From contig NZ_NNRI01000001.1 in NCBI RefSeq assembly GCF_002270415.1, positions 124,001 to 188,000 on the forward strand: a DNA stretch of 64,000 nt. The letters run 5' to 3'. The position numbers and the translations under genes are program-made. Each line of letters begins with the position of its first letter. Position 1 is the stretch's first letter. The notes beneath the pieces are model-generated. The model worked only from the letters and a program-made list of their open reading frames with translations, was not told where the DNA came from and searched no databases. This DNA comes from Mesorhizobium sophorae (GTDB lineage Bacteria > Pseudomonadota > Alphaproteobacteria > Rhizobiales > Rhizobiaceae). This document shows, piece by piece, positions 16,588 through 26,005 of this stretch.

Positions 16588-16653
16588 GGCGTCGAGCGCC
16601 GACGGATGCCATTTCACAACCGTATTTCACCGGTCCAGCGAAAGGCGTGCATC

Positions 16654-17466
16654 ATGTCTTACAAGTCAATCATCGTGAATCTTGCCGTGGATGCACCTCC
16701 GGCGGCCATGGTGAAATTGGGGATCGAGCTTGCGGAACGGTTTGGAGCCCGTCTTATCGGTCTGGCGGCAGCAGATGTCCCGCCACTGGTCGCGACAGGC
16801 GACGGCATGGTCTACGAAGGCGAGATCATGCAGATCCAGCGAACGGAGATCGAAAAACGGCTTGCCGAACTGCGTGCCGAATTCGAGGAACTGGTTCCCA
16901 CTTCGATCTTTAGCGAATGGGGCCAAGCCGTTTGCAGCCCAACCCGCTTCCTCAGCGCTTCGGCCAGAGCCGCCGATCTTGTCGTTACCGGCAGTCAGAA
17001 AGGTGAAAATGTGTTTCGCGCCGTGGATGTCGGCAGCCTCGCACTCGGTATTGGACGGCCGGTCCTGGCTGCCGCGAGCAATGTCGAGCATGTCATGGCG
17101 AAAACCGTGCTTGTTGCCTGGAAGGACACGCGGGAAGCGCGACGGGCGATGGTGGATGCATTGCCCTTTCTGGCCAAGGCCAACGAAGTTGTCGTTGCCA
17201 CCATCGATACCGACCGCGACGAAAGCATTCGTGACAGTCTCGCTGACGTGGCGGTTTTCCTTGAGCATCACGGCATCATGGCACGGACCGAACTGATCGC
17301 AGGCGAGGCCGACGGCGACCGGCTGCTGGCATTCGCGCGCTCGATCCATGCGGACCTGATCGTCTCCGGCGCCTATGGGCATAGCCGTTTGCGGGAATGG
17401 GCATTCGGCGGCGTCACCCGCTCGCTGATCGAGGACAACGGCATCAATCGCTTGATGTCCTATTGA
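16654..17466 (+). CDS. Universal stress protein with tandem Usp domains
   Basis: A 270-residue protein with two Usp folds. The first (residues 1-135) starts YKSIIVNLAVD; the second ends with GDRLLAFARSIHADLIVSGAYGHSRLREWAFGGVTRSLIE, whose G-2x-G-9x-G(S/T)-like region is the ATP-binding pattern. Tandem Usp proteins are typical members of rhizobial FixK regulons, and a box is present at 16574-16587. The open frame begins at 16606, but ATG 16654 starts the conserved sequence. The partner and ligand are unknown. Confidence 0.88.
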   Translation: MSYKSIIVNLAVDAPPAAMVKLGIELAERFGARLIGLAAADVPPLVATGDGMVYEGEIMQIQRTEIEKRLAELRAEFEELVPTSIFSEWGQAVCSPTRFLSASARAADLVVTGSQKGENVFRAVDVGSLALGIGRPVLAAASNVEHVMAKTVLVAWKDTREARRAMVDALPFLAKANEVVVATIDTDRDESIRDSLADVAVFLEHHGIMARTELIAGEADGDRLLAFARSIHADLIVSGAYGHSRLREWAFGGVTRSLIEDNGINRLMSY

Positions 17467-17621
17467 ACGCGGGTCGCGTCAGCATCTTCAAGTCGCCACA
17501 CGCAGTCACAAGCTGGAACGATGGCCGAGCGTGCGTCGGGCTGTTGACCGAGATCAATGTAGTGGTCGCCAACATGGCGATGATGGCTGGGAAAGATGGC
17601 TGAGAAACAGGAGTGACCGAC

Positions 17622-17891
17622 GTGACCTTTCTCGACTACCTGATTTCAGTGGACGCAAGGACAGCCCTGATGGGCCGTATGATGCAGAAGCTCGGCGTCG
17701 ACAGACAATTGAAGATCGTCGCGGACCACGCAGCCGTTACAAATCGGGCGGTGGACCGCTGCCGCTCCTGCGGACACCAGGATGAATGCTCGAACTGGCT
17801 CGACGAACACCGGCAAGCGGATGATCCGCCGGATTACTGCCGTAACCGCGACCTGATCGCACGGCTGCAGCATGCGGCCGGCCGCCGATAG
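17622..17891 (+). CDS. DUF6455-like Cys-rich small protein
   Basis: An 89-residue protein with a conserved Cys pattern (DRCRSCGHQDECSNWLDE, then DYCRNRDLI) that could bind a metal, as in DUF6455 proteins found near denitrification and microoxic genes. GTG 17622 lies 8 bases after ACAGGAG, which favours it over GTG 17613. It follows the universal stress gene by 155 bp on the same strand. The biochemical function is unknown. Confidence 0.72.
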   Translation: MTFLDYLISVDARTALMGRMMQKLGVDRQLKIVADHAAVTNRAVDRCRSCGHQDECSNWLDEHRQADDPPDYCRNRDLIARLQHAAGRR

Positions 17892-18019
17892 TGCTTTCAG
17901 CGCCAGACACGGGCTGGTGCGTATTTAGTGTCCTATAGCTTGCTTGCAGCAAAGAGGTCTGCGAATGCCGTTCGACGTTTGGGGCTGACGAGAGTCAACG
18001 CGTCAAACCGAGTTCTTCT

Positions 18020-18601
18020 GTGATACATTTGCATCCACGGGACCAGGCAGTTTTGGACACTCTATTTTTCCTGGAAGCATTTCTGCTCTTTATCGCGCCC
18101 GGGCCAACCAACGCTCTTCTGATGGCGGGGGCGGTCAAGCGAGAGAAGGCAATTACACTCCTGGTCGCACAGGCCTGTGGCTACGGGATCGCAGCGGCCT
18201 GCTGGCTTTTGCTGCGACCCTTGCTGCCGTCCGGCGCCATCCAGGTGCTCAAGCTGGTCGCAGCTGTATGGCTCGTAATTCTTGGCCTGCGTCTGATAGG
18301 CACCGACCGGGTCGACGCGTCCGACGGCGGCGATAGCCTTTCGGTTCTGGCAACCACTGCACTCAACCCGAAAGCCTTTATCTATTGTCTGGCAATCGTG
18401 CCGGTAGACGCGGGGCCGTACGAACTGGGCCTCTTCTGGATCGTGCTCCTGGTGACCACGGCTGCCACCGGGTCGATGTGGATATTGCTCGGCAGGCGGC
18501 TGAACGGAGGCAAAAAAGTGGCAGACAGAGTCGCGGGCGCGGCGCTTGTTCTATTCGCCCTGTTGCTGCTTCGACCGTTGATAGCGGTAGGCTTGATCTA
18601 G
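18020..18601 (+). CDS. LysE/RhtB-type transporter
   Basis: A 193-residue membrane protein with about six helices. It has the LysE-superfamily start FLEAFLLFIAPGPTNALLMAG and the loop TTALNPKAFIYCLAIV, so amino-acid or related metabolite efflux is likely; the substrate is unknown. GTG 18020 is the longest start; the first helix begins about residue 12, so a TTG near 18052 is also possible. No box for FixK is seen upstream. Confidence 0.82.
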   Translation: MIHLHPRDQAVLDTLFFLEAFLLFIAPGPTNALLMAGAVKREKAITLLVAQACGYGIAAACWLLLRPLLPSGAIQVLKLVAAVWLVILGLRLIGTDRVDASDGGDSLSVLATTALNPKAFIYCLAIVPVDAGPYELGLFWIVLLVTTAATGSMWILLGRRLNGGKKVADRVAGAALVLFALLLLRPLIAVGLI

Positions 18602-18675
18602 GGTCAACGCGGACATTTCGCCAATTCGAATGTCGGGTCGAGCAATGCGGAGTCCGCGAATTCTTTGGTGCTGAA

Positions 18676-18780
18676 CTAGAGCTATTACAGGAAAAGTGTG
18701 AAACGGTTTCCGTCCGGAATTGCGTCAAAACAAAGAGATAGAGCGGTTCTGCGGTTCCGTGAAACGATGAACCGCTCTAA
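18676..18780. repeat. Rhizobial-type palindromic intergenic repeat
   Basis: A 105-bp stretch with the pattern CTAGAGC...GAAAAGTGTGAAACGGTTTCCG... ending in a hairpin whose arms AGAGCGGTTC (18739-18748) and GAACCGCTCT (18769-18778) are perfect. A relative (AGAGCATGATGCCGAAAAG...) lies at 28284-28400. Such elements occur in many copies in Mesorhizobium and Rhizobium genomes. It sits between the convergent LysE-type and CBS-BON genes and may also terminate transcription. Confidence 0.65.
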
Positions 18781-19472
18781 GAGACGAGCACGACCGACAG
18801 CGGCCCCGGGCAGAAAAGCCTATCCTTCACTGCCTTTACGCCGGCGACGTTTTCGGCGGCGACAATGGCCGCCTGGCGCTCGCGTTCGTCGAAGATGGCG
18901 CCGCTCAGCTCCACCACCCCTTTGTCCACGGTCACGTCGATCATGTCCTTGCCGGCCCATGTCTGCGTCGCAAGCTCGGCGATGATGTCCTGGCGGATCC
19001 GTTCGTCGTCCCTGGCTGCCGAAGGGGCCGACAGGACGGTGAGCAGCGCACGCAGAATGTCGGAACGGGTGATGATGCCAACGACTTTCCCGTCGTCGAC
19101 AACCGGAATGCGTTTCACGCGATGGCAAGTCATGAGCGCGACGATCTCGGGCAGCGGTACGCCCGGCGATGCCGTGACGACATCCGTCGTCATCACCTCC
19201 TCGATACGGCGTCCGTTGGCTTGAACATATTCGTCGGCGGCTCTTCCGGGGCTCACAAGAAACTCCAGCCAGCGTGAGCGTTTGCGGTTGGTGCCCAGTT
19301 CTTCCCGGCGCAAGAAATCGCCCTCGCTGACAATGCCCACCAGCGTGCCGTCGCTGCGAATGACGGGAAGGCCACTGAACTTCTTGGAGAGCATCAACCC
19401 TGCTGCATCGGAGATCGATGCTGTTGGTTCTATTCCGATGACGGGAGCGGTCATTATGGCTTTGGCTTGCAT
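18777..19472 (-). CDS. CBS-pair and BON domain protein
   Basis: A 231-residue protein with two CBS motifs (IMTAPVIGIEP...IVSEGDFLRREEL; VMTTDVVTASP...IITRSDILRALL) followed by a C-terminal BON domain (IIAELATQTW...VDKGVVELSG...). CBS pairs bind adenine nucleotides; BON domains often bind membranes or phospholipid. Its role here is unknown, but it sits next to fixS and may belong to the microoxic set. GGAGGAG six bases before ATG 19472 sets the start; an upstream ATG at 19487 is less likely. Confidence 0.88.
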   Translation of the reverse strand: MQAKAIMTAPVIGIEPTASISDAAGLMLSKKFSGLPVIRSDGTLVGIVSEGDFLRREELGTNRKRSRWLEFLVSPGRAADEYVQANGRRIEEVMTTDVVTASPGVPLPEIVALMTCHRVKRIPVVDDGKVVGIITRSDILRALLTVLSAPSAARDDERIRQDIIAELATQTWAGKDMIDVTVDKGVVELSGAIFDERERQAAIVAAENVAGVKAVKDRLFCPGPLSVVLVS

Positions 19473-19559
19473 GTCTGCCTCCTCCAACGTCTATCGGATC
19501 ATTGTCGGGCCTTGTGCGAGGGCATGCCTTGATCTGCGTCATCTCCGGCGTCGAGGACG

Positions 19560-19712
19560 TCAATTTGACTTGTCGTCCCGGTCGATGAGTATCCGTTCCG
19601 CCGCACCGTCGAGGTCCTCGTATTGACCGCTCCTCAAGGCCCACAGGAAGCCGGCCAGCCCGAGCGCGCCGAGGAACAGCGCCACAGGTATGAGGCAGAC
19701 GAGCGTCGTCAC
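19560..19712 (-). CDS. fixS: FixS/CcoS cbb3 oxidase maturation protein
   Basis: A 50-residue protein with one hydrophobic helix (LVCLIPVALFLGALGLAGF) followed by LWALRSGQYEDLDGAAERIL, the signature of CcoS. It is needed for cofactor insertion into cbb3 oxidase. Translation starts at GTG 19712, whose GTGA overlaps the fixI stop. It is the last gene of fixGHIS and is only seen when the minus-strand frame is trimmed. Confidence 0.9.
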   Translation of the reverse strand: MTTLVCLIPVALFLGALGLAGFLWALRSGQYEDLDGAAERILIDRDDKSN

Positions 19713-21997
19713 GAGGATCGTGCCAGTGCACCAAAGCTGGCGCGCCTGTCGGCCGCGGTGCTTCTTGCTGGTGCGTGCGGCCCAAAGCCCTGCAGCCGTA
19801 GCGCGTTGCCAATAACCAGCAGCGAGGAGGCGGACATGGCGATCGCCGCAATCAATGGCGTGACATGTCCCAGGATCGCGATCGGCACGGCGACGGCATT
19901 GTAGACGATCGCGATCGCGATGTTCTGGCGTATCAGCCGCCCGGCTTTCCGCGAGACGTCCAGTGCGAGAGGCACGGCCAGAAGGCTTTCGCGCAGGAAT
20001 ACGAAGTCCGCCGCATTGCGGCCAATGTCGGCTGCGGTGGCCGGTGCGATCGAGACATGCGCCGCGCTTAGCGCAGGCGTGTCGTTGAGGCCGTCGCCAA
20101 CCATCAGCACTTTGTGTCCGTCTTTCGCCAGGGTCTCGATGCATTCGACCTTGCCGGACGGCAGCAGGCACGCAACGAAGTCGCCGACACCCAGAATTTT
20201 CGAGACTTCGGCGCAGGCGCCTGCGGTATCGCCAGACAGCATTTGCACCGATACCCCGACATCGTTCAAACGCTCGACTGCCGCCCTGGCGTCGGCACGC
20301 AGCGCATCCTCGAAATCGAAGGTGGCGACGATGATGCCGTCTTTCGTCAGGACCGTTCCGCCATAGCCATGCTTGCCTTCGCCGCCGGTCCGGGCCTTCC
20401 ATCCGGCCCATCCGCGTCGGCCCAGCCGCCAGATGGCTCCCGCGTCGGCAGCTTCGATCCCAAACCCTGGATACTCGGCCACGGCATCGAACTTTTGTTG
20501 CCCGCCAGGAGAGGCAAATCCGGCGATGGCCTTCGAAAACGGATGACGCGAATGCGCGGCCATGTCTGCGGCGATTGCCAGCGTGGCTGGGTCGATCGAC
20601 GACGCATTGACGAGCCGGGGCTGTCCAAGCGTGAGCGTTCCGGTCTTGTCGAACACCGCTGTATCGATCGTCGCCAGGCGCTCCAGGGCCGATCCGTTCT
20701 TGACCATGATGCCGTTCTCGAACAGGCGCCGCGCGGCGACCACCTGAACGATCGGCACGGCGAGGCCGAGCGCGCACGGGCATGTGATGATGAGAACAGC
20801 AATGGCGATGGTGATCGCCCTATGCCAGTCGCCGGTTGCCGCCATCCAGCCAAGGAACGTCACGAAGGCGGTCAGGTGAACCACAGGGGCATAGAGCGTC
20901 GAAACGCGATCGGCGATCCGGCGATAATGCGCCCGGCCGCCCTCGGCGGCCTCCATCAGCCGAACCATTTCCGCCAGGAATGAATCCTTCGCGGCGGCTG
21001 TCGCCTCGATCGTCAGCGAGCCGGTGAGATTGAGCGTACCGGCCTGAACCCGTTCCCCCGACGCCACCGTTTTCGGCGTGCTCTCGCCGGAAACCAGCGA
21101 GCAGTCGAGATCCGACGCCCCCTGAACGATCTTGCCGTCGACGGGTATCCTTTCGCCGGCTGCGATCAGCAGCAGCATGCCTGGTTCGATGTCGCCAACC
21201 GGCAGGTAATCGCGTGCTCCATCGCTGCGCAGGACCATTGCGCCACGCGCCGCCAGCTGCGAGAGGCCTTTCACGGCGGTCCGAGCACGTTCCCGCATGA
21301 CATGATCCAGCGTGCGGCCGATCAACAGGAAGAACAGCAGCGACACCGACGCATCGAAATAGGCGTGATCGCCATGGTTGATCGTCTCATAGAGGCTCAT
21401 GGCGTAGGCGAGCGACACCCCGACCGCGATGGGCACGTCCATGTTCATGCGGCCGTGGCGCAACGCATTCCAGGCCGAGCGGAAGAAGATGCCGCCGGCG
21501 AAGGCGAGGGCAGGGATGGCGATAAGCGCCGAGACCCAGTGGAACAGGTCGCGGGTCGCGCCTTCGGCACCAGACCAGACAGAGACCGAAAGCAGCATGA
21601 TGTTGCCCGCCGCGAACCCGGCAACCGCGACGGCGCGGATCAACTCCGAAAGCGTCCTGTCCTTGGCGTCGGCCTCGGGAGCGAAGAGATGCGCCTGGTA
21701 GCCGAGCCGCCCAATCGCGGCGACGAACGGTGGAACCTCGTCCCCACGCCATCGGACCGAGACCCGTTTCGTCGACAGGTTGACACGAGCGCCCTCGACG
21801 CGCTCGAGTTTTCCCAACGCCGTCTCGATCGTCTGGATGCAGGCTGCGCAATGAACCGTCGGCACGGAAAGATCGGTCTGGCGAAGGTCATCGCCAAGCG
21901 ATCGGCTCGCCAGCCGGATCTCCTCGCTAGATGGCAGGACCGATGTGGTGCTCGAGACATCCAGCGCCATTTCAGCGCCCGGCGCACAACAGCTCAT
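19709..21997 (-). CDS. fixI: FixI/CcoI copper-transporting P1B-type ATPase
   Basis: A 762-residue P-type ATPase for copper delivery to cbb3 oxidase. It begins MSCCAPGAEMALDV, carries an N-terminal metal-binding HCAACIQT, the transmembrane CPC motif in TCPCALGLAVP, phosphorylation site DKTGTLT, and the hinge GDGLNDTPAL. About eight membrane helices are present. ATG 21997 overlaps the fixH stop (ATGA); the open frame extends to 22561 through antiphase sequence. Confidence 0.95.
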   Translation of the reverse strand: MSCCAPGAEMALDVSSTTSVLPSSEEIRLASRSLGDDLRQTDLSVPTVHCAACIQTIETALGKLERVEGARVNLSTKRVSVRWRGDEVPPFVAAIGRLGYQAHLFAPEADAKDRTLSELIRAVAVAGFAAGNIMLLSVSVWSGAEGATRDLFHWVSALIAIPALAFAGGIFFRSAWNALRHGRMNMDVPIAVGVSLAYAMSLYETINHGDHAYFDASVSLLFFLLIGRTLDHVMRERARTAVKGLSQLAARGAMVLRSDGARDYLPVGDIEPGMLLLIAAGERIPVDGKIVQGASDLDCSLVSGESTPKTVASGERVQAGTLNLTGSLTIEATAAAKDSFLAEMVRLMEAAEGGRAHYRRIADRVSTLYAPVVHLTAFVTFLGWMAATGDWHRAITIAIAVLIITCPCALGLAVPIVQVVAARRLFENGIMVKNGSALERLATIDTAVFDKTGTLTLGQPRLVNASSIDPATLAIAADMAAHSRHPFSKAIAGFASPGGQQKFDAVAEYPGFGIEAADAGAIWRLGRRGWAGWKARTGGEGKHGYGGTVLTKDGIIVATFDFEDALRADARAAVERLNDVGVSVQMLSGDTAGACAEVSKILGVGDFVACLLPSGKVECIETLAKDGHKVLMVGDGLNDTPALSAAHVSIAPATAADIGRNAADFVFLRESLLAVPLALDVSRKAGRLIRQNIAIAIVYNAVAVPIAILGHVTPLIAAIAMSASSLLVIGNALRLQGFGPHAPARSTAADRRASFGALARSS

Positions 21998-22491
21998 TGC
22001 AGCGCTCCATGGGAAATCATGATCCTGCGGACGTCGCGATAGGGTTTCGCCAGACCGGCATCGGCGTCGATCTCGACGATCCAGACGCCGTCCTTCGGCA
22101 TGTGCTGCGCGGCAAACTCCTGGCCGGAGGCGAGCGCGAGCGTGACGGCCTTGTCCTCTTTCTCGTAGGCGGGATGGCGAAACAGCACCTTGACGCCATG
22201 CAAGGGAACAGGCTTGCCGGCGGCGTCGGTGAGCCCGTAGCGAACTTCGCCCCATGCGATGGTCAGCTTGCCGGTCCAGCCGAGCGCTGCCTGCGCGCGA
22301 CCCTCCTCGGCCTGCTTGTTGAATTGCTGGCTCGCCACATAGGTGTTTTCGACGACAAGGCCGGTCCAGCTCGTGTTGGCGAGCGTCGCCATGGTCAGAT
22401 TGACCGCGATCACCACCCCGAAAAAGGCAAGGATGATGGCCAACATGTGCCTGCCGGTGAATTCGCGGGATTTCTGCGTATTCGCGCTCAT
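21994..22491 (-). CDS. fixH: FixH/CcoH cbb3 assembly protein
   Basis: A 165-residue protein with one N-terminal membrane helix (HMLAIILAFFGVVIAVNLTM) and a periplasmic FixH domain (LGWTGKLTIAWGEVRY...). CcoH is required for stable assembly of the oxidase and copper handling with CcoI. It shares an ATGA overlap with both fixG (22488-22491) and fixI. Confidence 0.93.
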   Translation of the reverse strand: MSANTQKSREFTGRHMLAIILAFFGVVIAVNLTMATLANTSWTGLVVENTYVASQQFNKQAEEGRAQAALGWTGKLTIAWGEVRYGLTDAAGKPVPLHGVKVLFRHPAYEKEDKAVTLALASGQEFAAQHMPKDGVWIVEIDADAGLAKPYRDVRRIMISHGALQ

Positions 22492-24047
22492 CTGGCGGTC
22501 TCCGGCGCGTTGAAAGTGGCGGTGTATTCGTCCGCCTCGAAACTCGCCTTGTCCTCGACACGGAACTTGAAGGTCTGCGCTATGCCGCGGATCTGACCCA
22601 CCGGCTGGCGCACGAAGACCTTCAGCATCTTCAGGCGGTCGGGCTCGACCGGAATGGCGAAGGAACGGCCTGCGGGGATGTCGTCGCCGACCACGCTCAT
22701 TTCAGCCCCTGGCAAGCCTTGCATGGTGACGACGATCGTCCTTGGCTCGGGGATCATGTTGAGCAGCTTGACCGTGTAGCCGTTGCGGATCGAACCGTCG
22801 GACAGCGTGACGAATTGCGGATTGCGGTCATGCAGCACGTTGACTTCGAGCCTGTCGCGCGTCAGCAGCGAATAGAGCAGGCCCAGGCCGATCAGCGACC
22901 ACAAGCCCATGTAGACATAGGTGCGTGGGCGAAAGATCTTGCGAATATGGAAATGGGCCACCTTGTCGGAGAACAGGCCATCAGCGGTCCTGACCAGCGA
23001 CGGATTGACTGAACCGGAGCCGCCCGCGGTCGCCAGCATCATATTGGCGTTGTAGTCGGAGAGCGTTGCGTAGGAGATCAGCCCGCGCTCCTTGCCGAGC
23101 TTGTCCATGACGCCGTCGCAGGCGTCGATGCAAAGCGCGCAGGTGATGCATTCGAGCTGCTGGCCGTCGCGAATGTCGATCCCCATCGGGCAGACCGCGA
23201 CGCAGGCATTGCAGTCGACGCAGTCGCCTACGGGCTGCCCTGCTGCTTGCACCTTCTTGGCGTGGCGCGAGCGCGGTTCGCCGCGCCAGTCATTGTAGGT
23301 GACGGTGAGCGAACTTTCGTCCAGCATGGCTGCCTGGATGCGCGGCCATGGGCACATATAGGTGCAGACCTGCTCGCGCATCAGCCCGCCGAACGTATAG
23401 GTCGTCGCCGTCAGCACGGCGACGGTGATGTAGGCGACGGGTGCCGCAGTGCCGGTGAAAAGCTCGCCGACCAGCGTCGGCGCATCGGCGAAATAGAAGA
23501 TCCAGGCGCCGCCGGTCGCCGCACCGATGACCAGCCAGATGGCGTGCTTCGATACCCGCAGCACGAGCTTGCGGGCGGTCCACGGCCCGGCATCGAGCTT
23601 CATGCGCGCGTTGCGGTCGCCCTCGATGGCCCGCTCGACGACCAGAAACAGATCGACCCATACGGTCTGCGGGCATGTATATCCGCACCAGGCACGGCCA
23701 ACCGTGGATGTGACCAGGAAAAGACCGACGCCGGCCATGACCAGCAGGCCGGCCACATAATAGAATTCCTGCGGCCAGATTTCGATGAGGAAGAAGTAGA
23801 AGCGGCGGTTGGCGAGATCGAGCAGCACGGCCTGGTCCGGAGCAAACGGACCACGATCCCATCGCAACCACGGTGTCAAATAGTAGATCCCGAGCGTGAT
23901 CGCCATCACCAGCCATTTGAACTGGCGAAAGCTGCCCGAGGCCCGCTTAGGGAAGATCTTCTTGCGCGCGGCATACATCGGCTGGCGCACTTTGGCGGAG
24001 TTGACCGCCTCGGCCTCGAGCCGTTCTACCTGCGTATTGTCCAGCAC
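22488..24047 (-). CDS. fixG: FixG/CcoG ferredoxin-like cbb3 assembly protein
   Basis: A 519-residue membrane protein with about five helices and two [4Fe-4S] clusters in VGDCVDCNACVAVCPMGIDI and LECITCALCIDACD. Additional Cys motifs CGYTCPQTVW and CTYMCPWPRI are typical of CcoG, a cupric reductase for cbb3 assembly. The C-terminus is the periplasmic Ig-like IftC-type domain. GTG 24047 is preceded by GGAGG at five bases, so it is preferred over the long upstream extension to 24182. The box at 24135-24148 is upstream. Confidence 0.94.
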   Translation of the reverse strand: MLDNTQVERLEAEAVNSAKVRQPMYAARKKIFPKRASGSFRQFKWLVMAITLGIYYLTPWLRWDRGPFAPDQAVLLDLANRRFYFFLIEIWPQEFYYVAGLLVMAGVGLFLVTSTVGRAWCGYTCPQTVWVDLFLVVERAIEGDRNARMKLDAGPWTARKLVLRVSKHAIWLVIGAATGGAWIFYFADAPTLVGELFTGTAAPVAYITVAVLTATTYTFGGLMREQVCTYMCPWPRIQAAMLDESSLTVTYNDWRGEPRSRHAKKVQAAGQPVGDCVDCNACVAVCPMGIDIRDGQQLECITCALCIDACDGVMDKLGKERGLISYATLSDYNANMMLATAGGSGSVNPSLVRTADGLFSDKVAHFHIRKIFRPRTYVYMGLWSLIGLGLLYSLLTRDRLEVNVLHDRNPQFVTLSDGSIRNGYTVKLLNMIPEPRTIVVTMQGLPGAEMSVVGDDIPAGRSFAIPVEPDRLKMLKVFVRQPVGQIRGIAQTFKFRVEDKASFEADEYTATFNAPETAR

Positions 24048-24134
24048 ATGCACCTCCACTCGCGCGGGCGGCAATCTGCCCATGCCTGGGCCGCCAGCGT
24101 CGGGAAGTCTTGCCGCAGGGCAGCGCCACGCGCG

Positions 24135-24148
24135 TTGATGCAAGTCAA
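24135..24148 (-). promoter_or_regulatory. FixK/Fnr box upstream of fixG
   Basis: TTGATGCAAGTCAA matches TTGA-N6-TCAA. It is centred about 94 bp before fixG and lies between the fixP terminator and the fixG start. Confidence 0.82.
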
Positions 24149-24168
24149 ACCGGGTTGCCGAAACAAAC

Positions 24169-24193
24169 CGAGGCCCGGACACGCCGGGCCTCG
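24169..24193 (-). terminator. Intrinsic terminator after fixP
   Basis: A perfect 10-bp stem (CGAGGCCCGG / CCGGGCCTCG) with loop ACACG, followed on the minus strand by GTTTGTTT. It sits about 40 bp past the fixP stop and 20 bp before the fixG box, separating fixNOQP from fixGHIS. Confidence 0.82.
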
Positions 24194-24233
24194 TCGCTCG
24201 GGCGGTGAAGGGATGAGAATAGGCCCCCGCTTC

Positions 24234-25097
24234 CTATTCTCCGCCGCCAAGCGAATGAACGTAGACCGCCAGTTCCTTGACCTTGGCTTCGCCCAGGCGT
24301 GCGCCCCAGGCTGGCATTACCCCCTGCTTCGGCGCGCGAACCTGAGCGGCGATGGCTGTTTCGCCGGAGCCATAGAGCCATATTGCGTCGGTCAGATCTG
24401 GAGCCCCGAGTTCCTTGTTGCCTTTTGCGTTGTCGCCGTGACAGGAGACGCAGTTTTCGGCAAAGACCTTGGCGCCGGGCGCGATCAGGCTTGCGTCCTG
24501 GACCTTGCCGGAAAGGCTGGCCACGTAGGCGCTCACCTGAGCGATCTGGTCAGCGGTTATGATGTCGCCAAAGGCAGGCATTTCCGACAGGCGCGTATCC
24601 GGATCGGACGCGAAGCGGATGCCGTGCGTGATCGTCTGCTGGATCTGCTCGGCCTTGCCGCCCCAGAGCCAATCGTCGTCGTTGAGATTGGGAAAGCCCT
24701 TGGAGCCCTGGGCGCCGGAGCCATGGCATTGCACGCAATTGACCTTGAAAGCGGCGCCACCGGCAGCGACCGCGAACTCGCGCAAGGTGTCGTCCGCGGC
24801 AATCTCCGAAACGCTCTTGGACTCCACCGCCGCAACATACTTGCCCTTGGCGGCTTCCGCAGCGGTCAGTTCGTTCTTGACCTCGTTACGGCTGGAATAG
24901 CCAAGCACGCCCTTGGTTGCCGAGTGCAGCAGAGGCCATGCCGGATAGGCGATGGTGTAGCCGATCGCCCAGACGATGGTGACGTAAAACGTGACGACCC
25001 ACCAGCGCGGAAGCGGGTTGTTCAGCTCCCGGATGCCATCCCATTCGTGGCTGGTGGTCGAGACGCCAGAGATTTCGTCGATGTGCTCGTCGCTCAT
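24234..25097 (-). CDS. fixP: FixP/CcoP di-haem cytochrome c subunit of cbb3 oxidase
   Basis: A 287-residue subunit with one N-terminal membrane helix (WWVVTFYVTIVWAIGYTIAY) and two haem c motifs, CVQCH and CVSCH. It transfers electrons from the bc1 complex to FixO/FixN. ATG 25097 is used; the preceding GTG 25103 overlaps the fixQ stop. Part of the fixNOQP operon, 2 bp after fixQ. Confidence 0.96.
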   Translation of the reverse strand: MSDEHIDEISGVSTTSHEWDGIRELNNPLPRWWVVTFYVTIVWAIGYTIAYPAWPLLHSATKGVLGYSSRNEVKNELTAAEAAKGKYVAAVESKSVSEIAADDTLREFAVAAGGAAFKVNCVQCHGSGAQGSKGFPNLNDDDWLWGGKAEQIQQTITHGIRFASDPDTRLSEMPAFGDIITADQIAQVSAYVASLSGKVQDASLIAPGAKVFAENCVSCHGDNAKGNKELGAPDLTDAIWLYGSGETAIAAQVRAPKQGVMPAWGARLGEAKVKELAVYVHSLGGGE

Positions 25098-25099
25098 GA

Positions 25100-25249
25100 T
25101 CACTCGTCCTCAAGGGGAATCCGGGCGGCTTCGTCGGCCAGCTTGCGGCTGCCGGGGCGGAGCGCGAAGGCGATTGCGCCGACAAAGAACAGCGCCATGG
25201 CGACCAGACCCCAGCTGTCGGCAAACTCTCGCATCAAATTGTAATCCAT
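25100..25249 (-). CDS. fixQ: FixQ/CcoQ small cbb3 oxidase subunit
   Basis: A 49-residue one-helix protein (MDYNLMREFADSWGLVAMAL, then a hydrophobic FFVGAIAFAL) ending RKLADEAARIPLEDE, the usual CcoQ shape. It stabilises the oxidase. GAGGAG lies eight bases before ATG 25249. It is too short to stand out among the longer reading frames. Confidence 0.9.
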   Translation of the reverse strand: MDYNLMREFADSWGLVAMALFFVGAIAFALRPGSRKLADEAARIPLEDE

Positions 25250-25261
25250 GGATAAGACTCC

Positions 25262-25993
25262 TCAGCGGTAGCCGGCGGCTTCGTCGTAGTTCTTGAAATC
25301 GACCAGCGTGCCGAGCATCTGCAGATAGGCAACGAGGGCATCCATTTCGGTCACCTGTTGCGGGTTGCCGTCGAAGTCGCCGATCTTGGCTTTGGGATAG
25401 CGGGCTTCGAGGCCGGATGTGTCGGCGTTGGGATCGGCCTGCGCCATCAGATCGGCATTGGCGTGCGCGATCATGTCATCGCTGTAGGGGACGCCGACCC
25501 GCCTGTTGGCGACCAGATGCGTCGAGAAGTCCTTCACGTCGATCGGCGCGTCTTTGAGGAACGCGTAGCTCGGCATGATCGATTCCGGGACGACCGAACG
25601 TGGATCGGCAAGGTGCTCGACGTGCCATAAATTCGAGTAACGGTCGCCAACCCGGGCGAGGTCCGGTCCGGTGCGTTTCGATCCCCATTGGAAAGGATGG
25701 TCGTACATCGACTCTGCCGCCAGGCTGTAGTGGCCGTAGCGCTCGACCTCGTCACGGAAAGGCCTGATCATCTGGCTATGGCAGAGGTAGCAGCCCTCGC
25801 GCACATAGATGTTGCGTCCCGCAAGTTCGAGCGGCGAGTAAGGCCGCATGCCCTCCACCTTCTCGATCGTGTTGTCGAGATAGAAGAGCGGCGCGATCTC
25901 GACGATGCCGCCTACGGTCACCACAAGAAGAGAGCCAACGAGAAGAAGCGTGGCGTTCTTCTCGATGAGTGCATGTCTGTCCATCAGGCTCAT
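25262..25993 (-). CDS. fixO: FixO/CcoO mono-haem cytochrome c subunit of cbb3 oxidase
   Basis: A 243-residue subunit with one membrane helix ([22 protein letters not shown], residues about 15-37) and the haem motif [22 protein letters not shown] and the C-terminal AYLQMLG are family hallmarks. It lies 12 bp after fixN on the same strand. Confidence 0.96.
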   Translation of the reverse strand: MSLMDRHALIEKNATLLLVGSLLVVTVGGIVEIAPLFYLDNTIEKVEGMRPYSPLELAGRNIYVREGCYLCHSQMIRPFRDEVERYGHYSLAAESMYDHPFQWGSKRTGPDLARVGDRYSNLWHVEHLADPRSVVPESIMPSYAFLKDAPIDVKDFSTHLVANRRVGVPYSDDMIAHANADLMAQADPNADTSGLEARYPKAKIGDFDGNPQQVTEMDALVAYLQMLGTLVDFKNYDEAAGYR

Positions 25994-26005
25994 TCTCTGG
26001 CTTCC

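Noticed and set aside
23247..25244. 665-aa plus-strand frame over fixG/fixP
   Set aside because: Antisense shadow of fixG and fixP, which have Fe-S and haem motifs on the minus strand.
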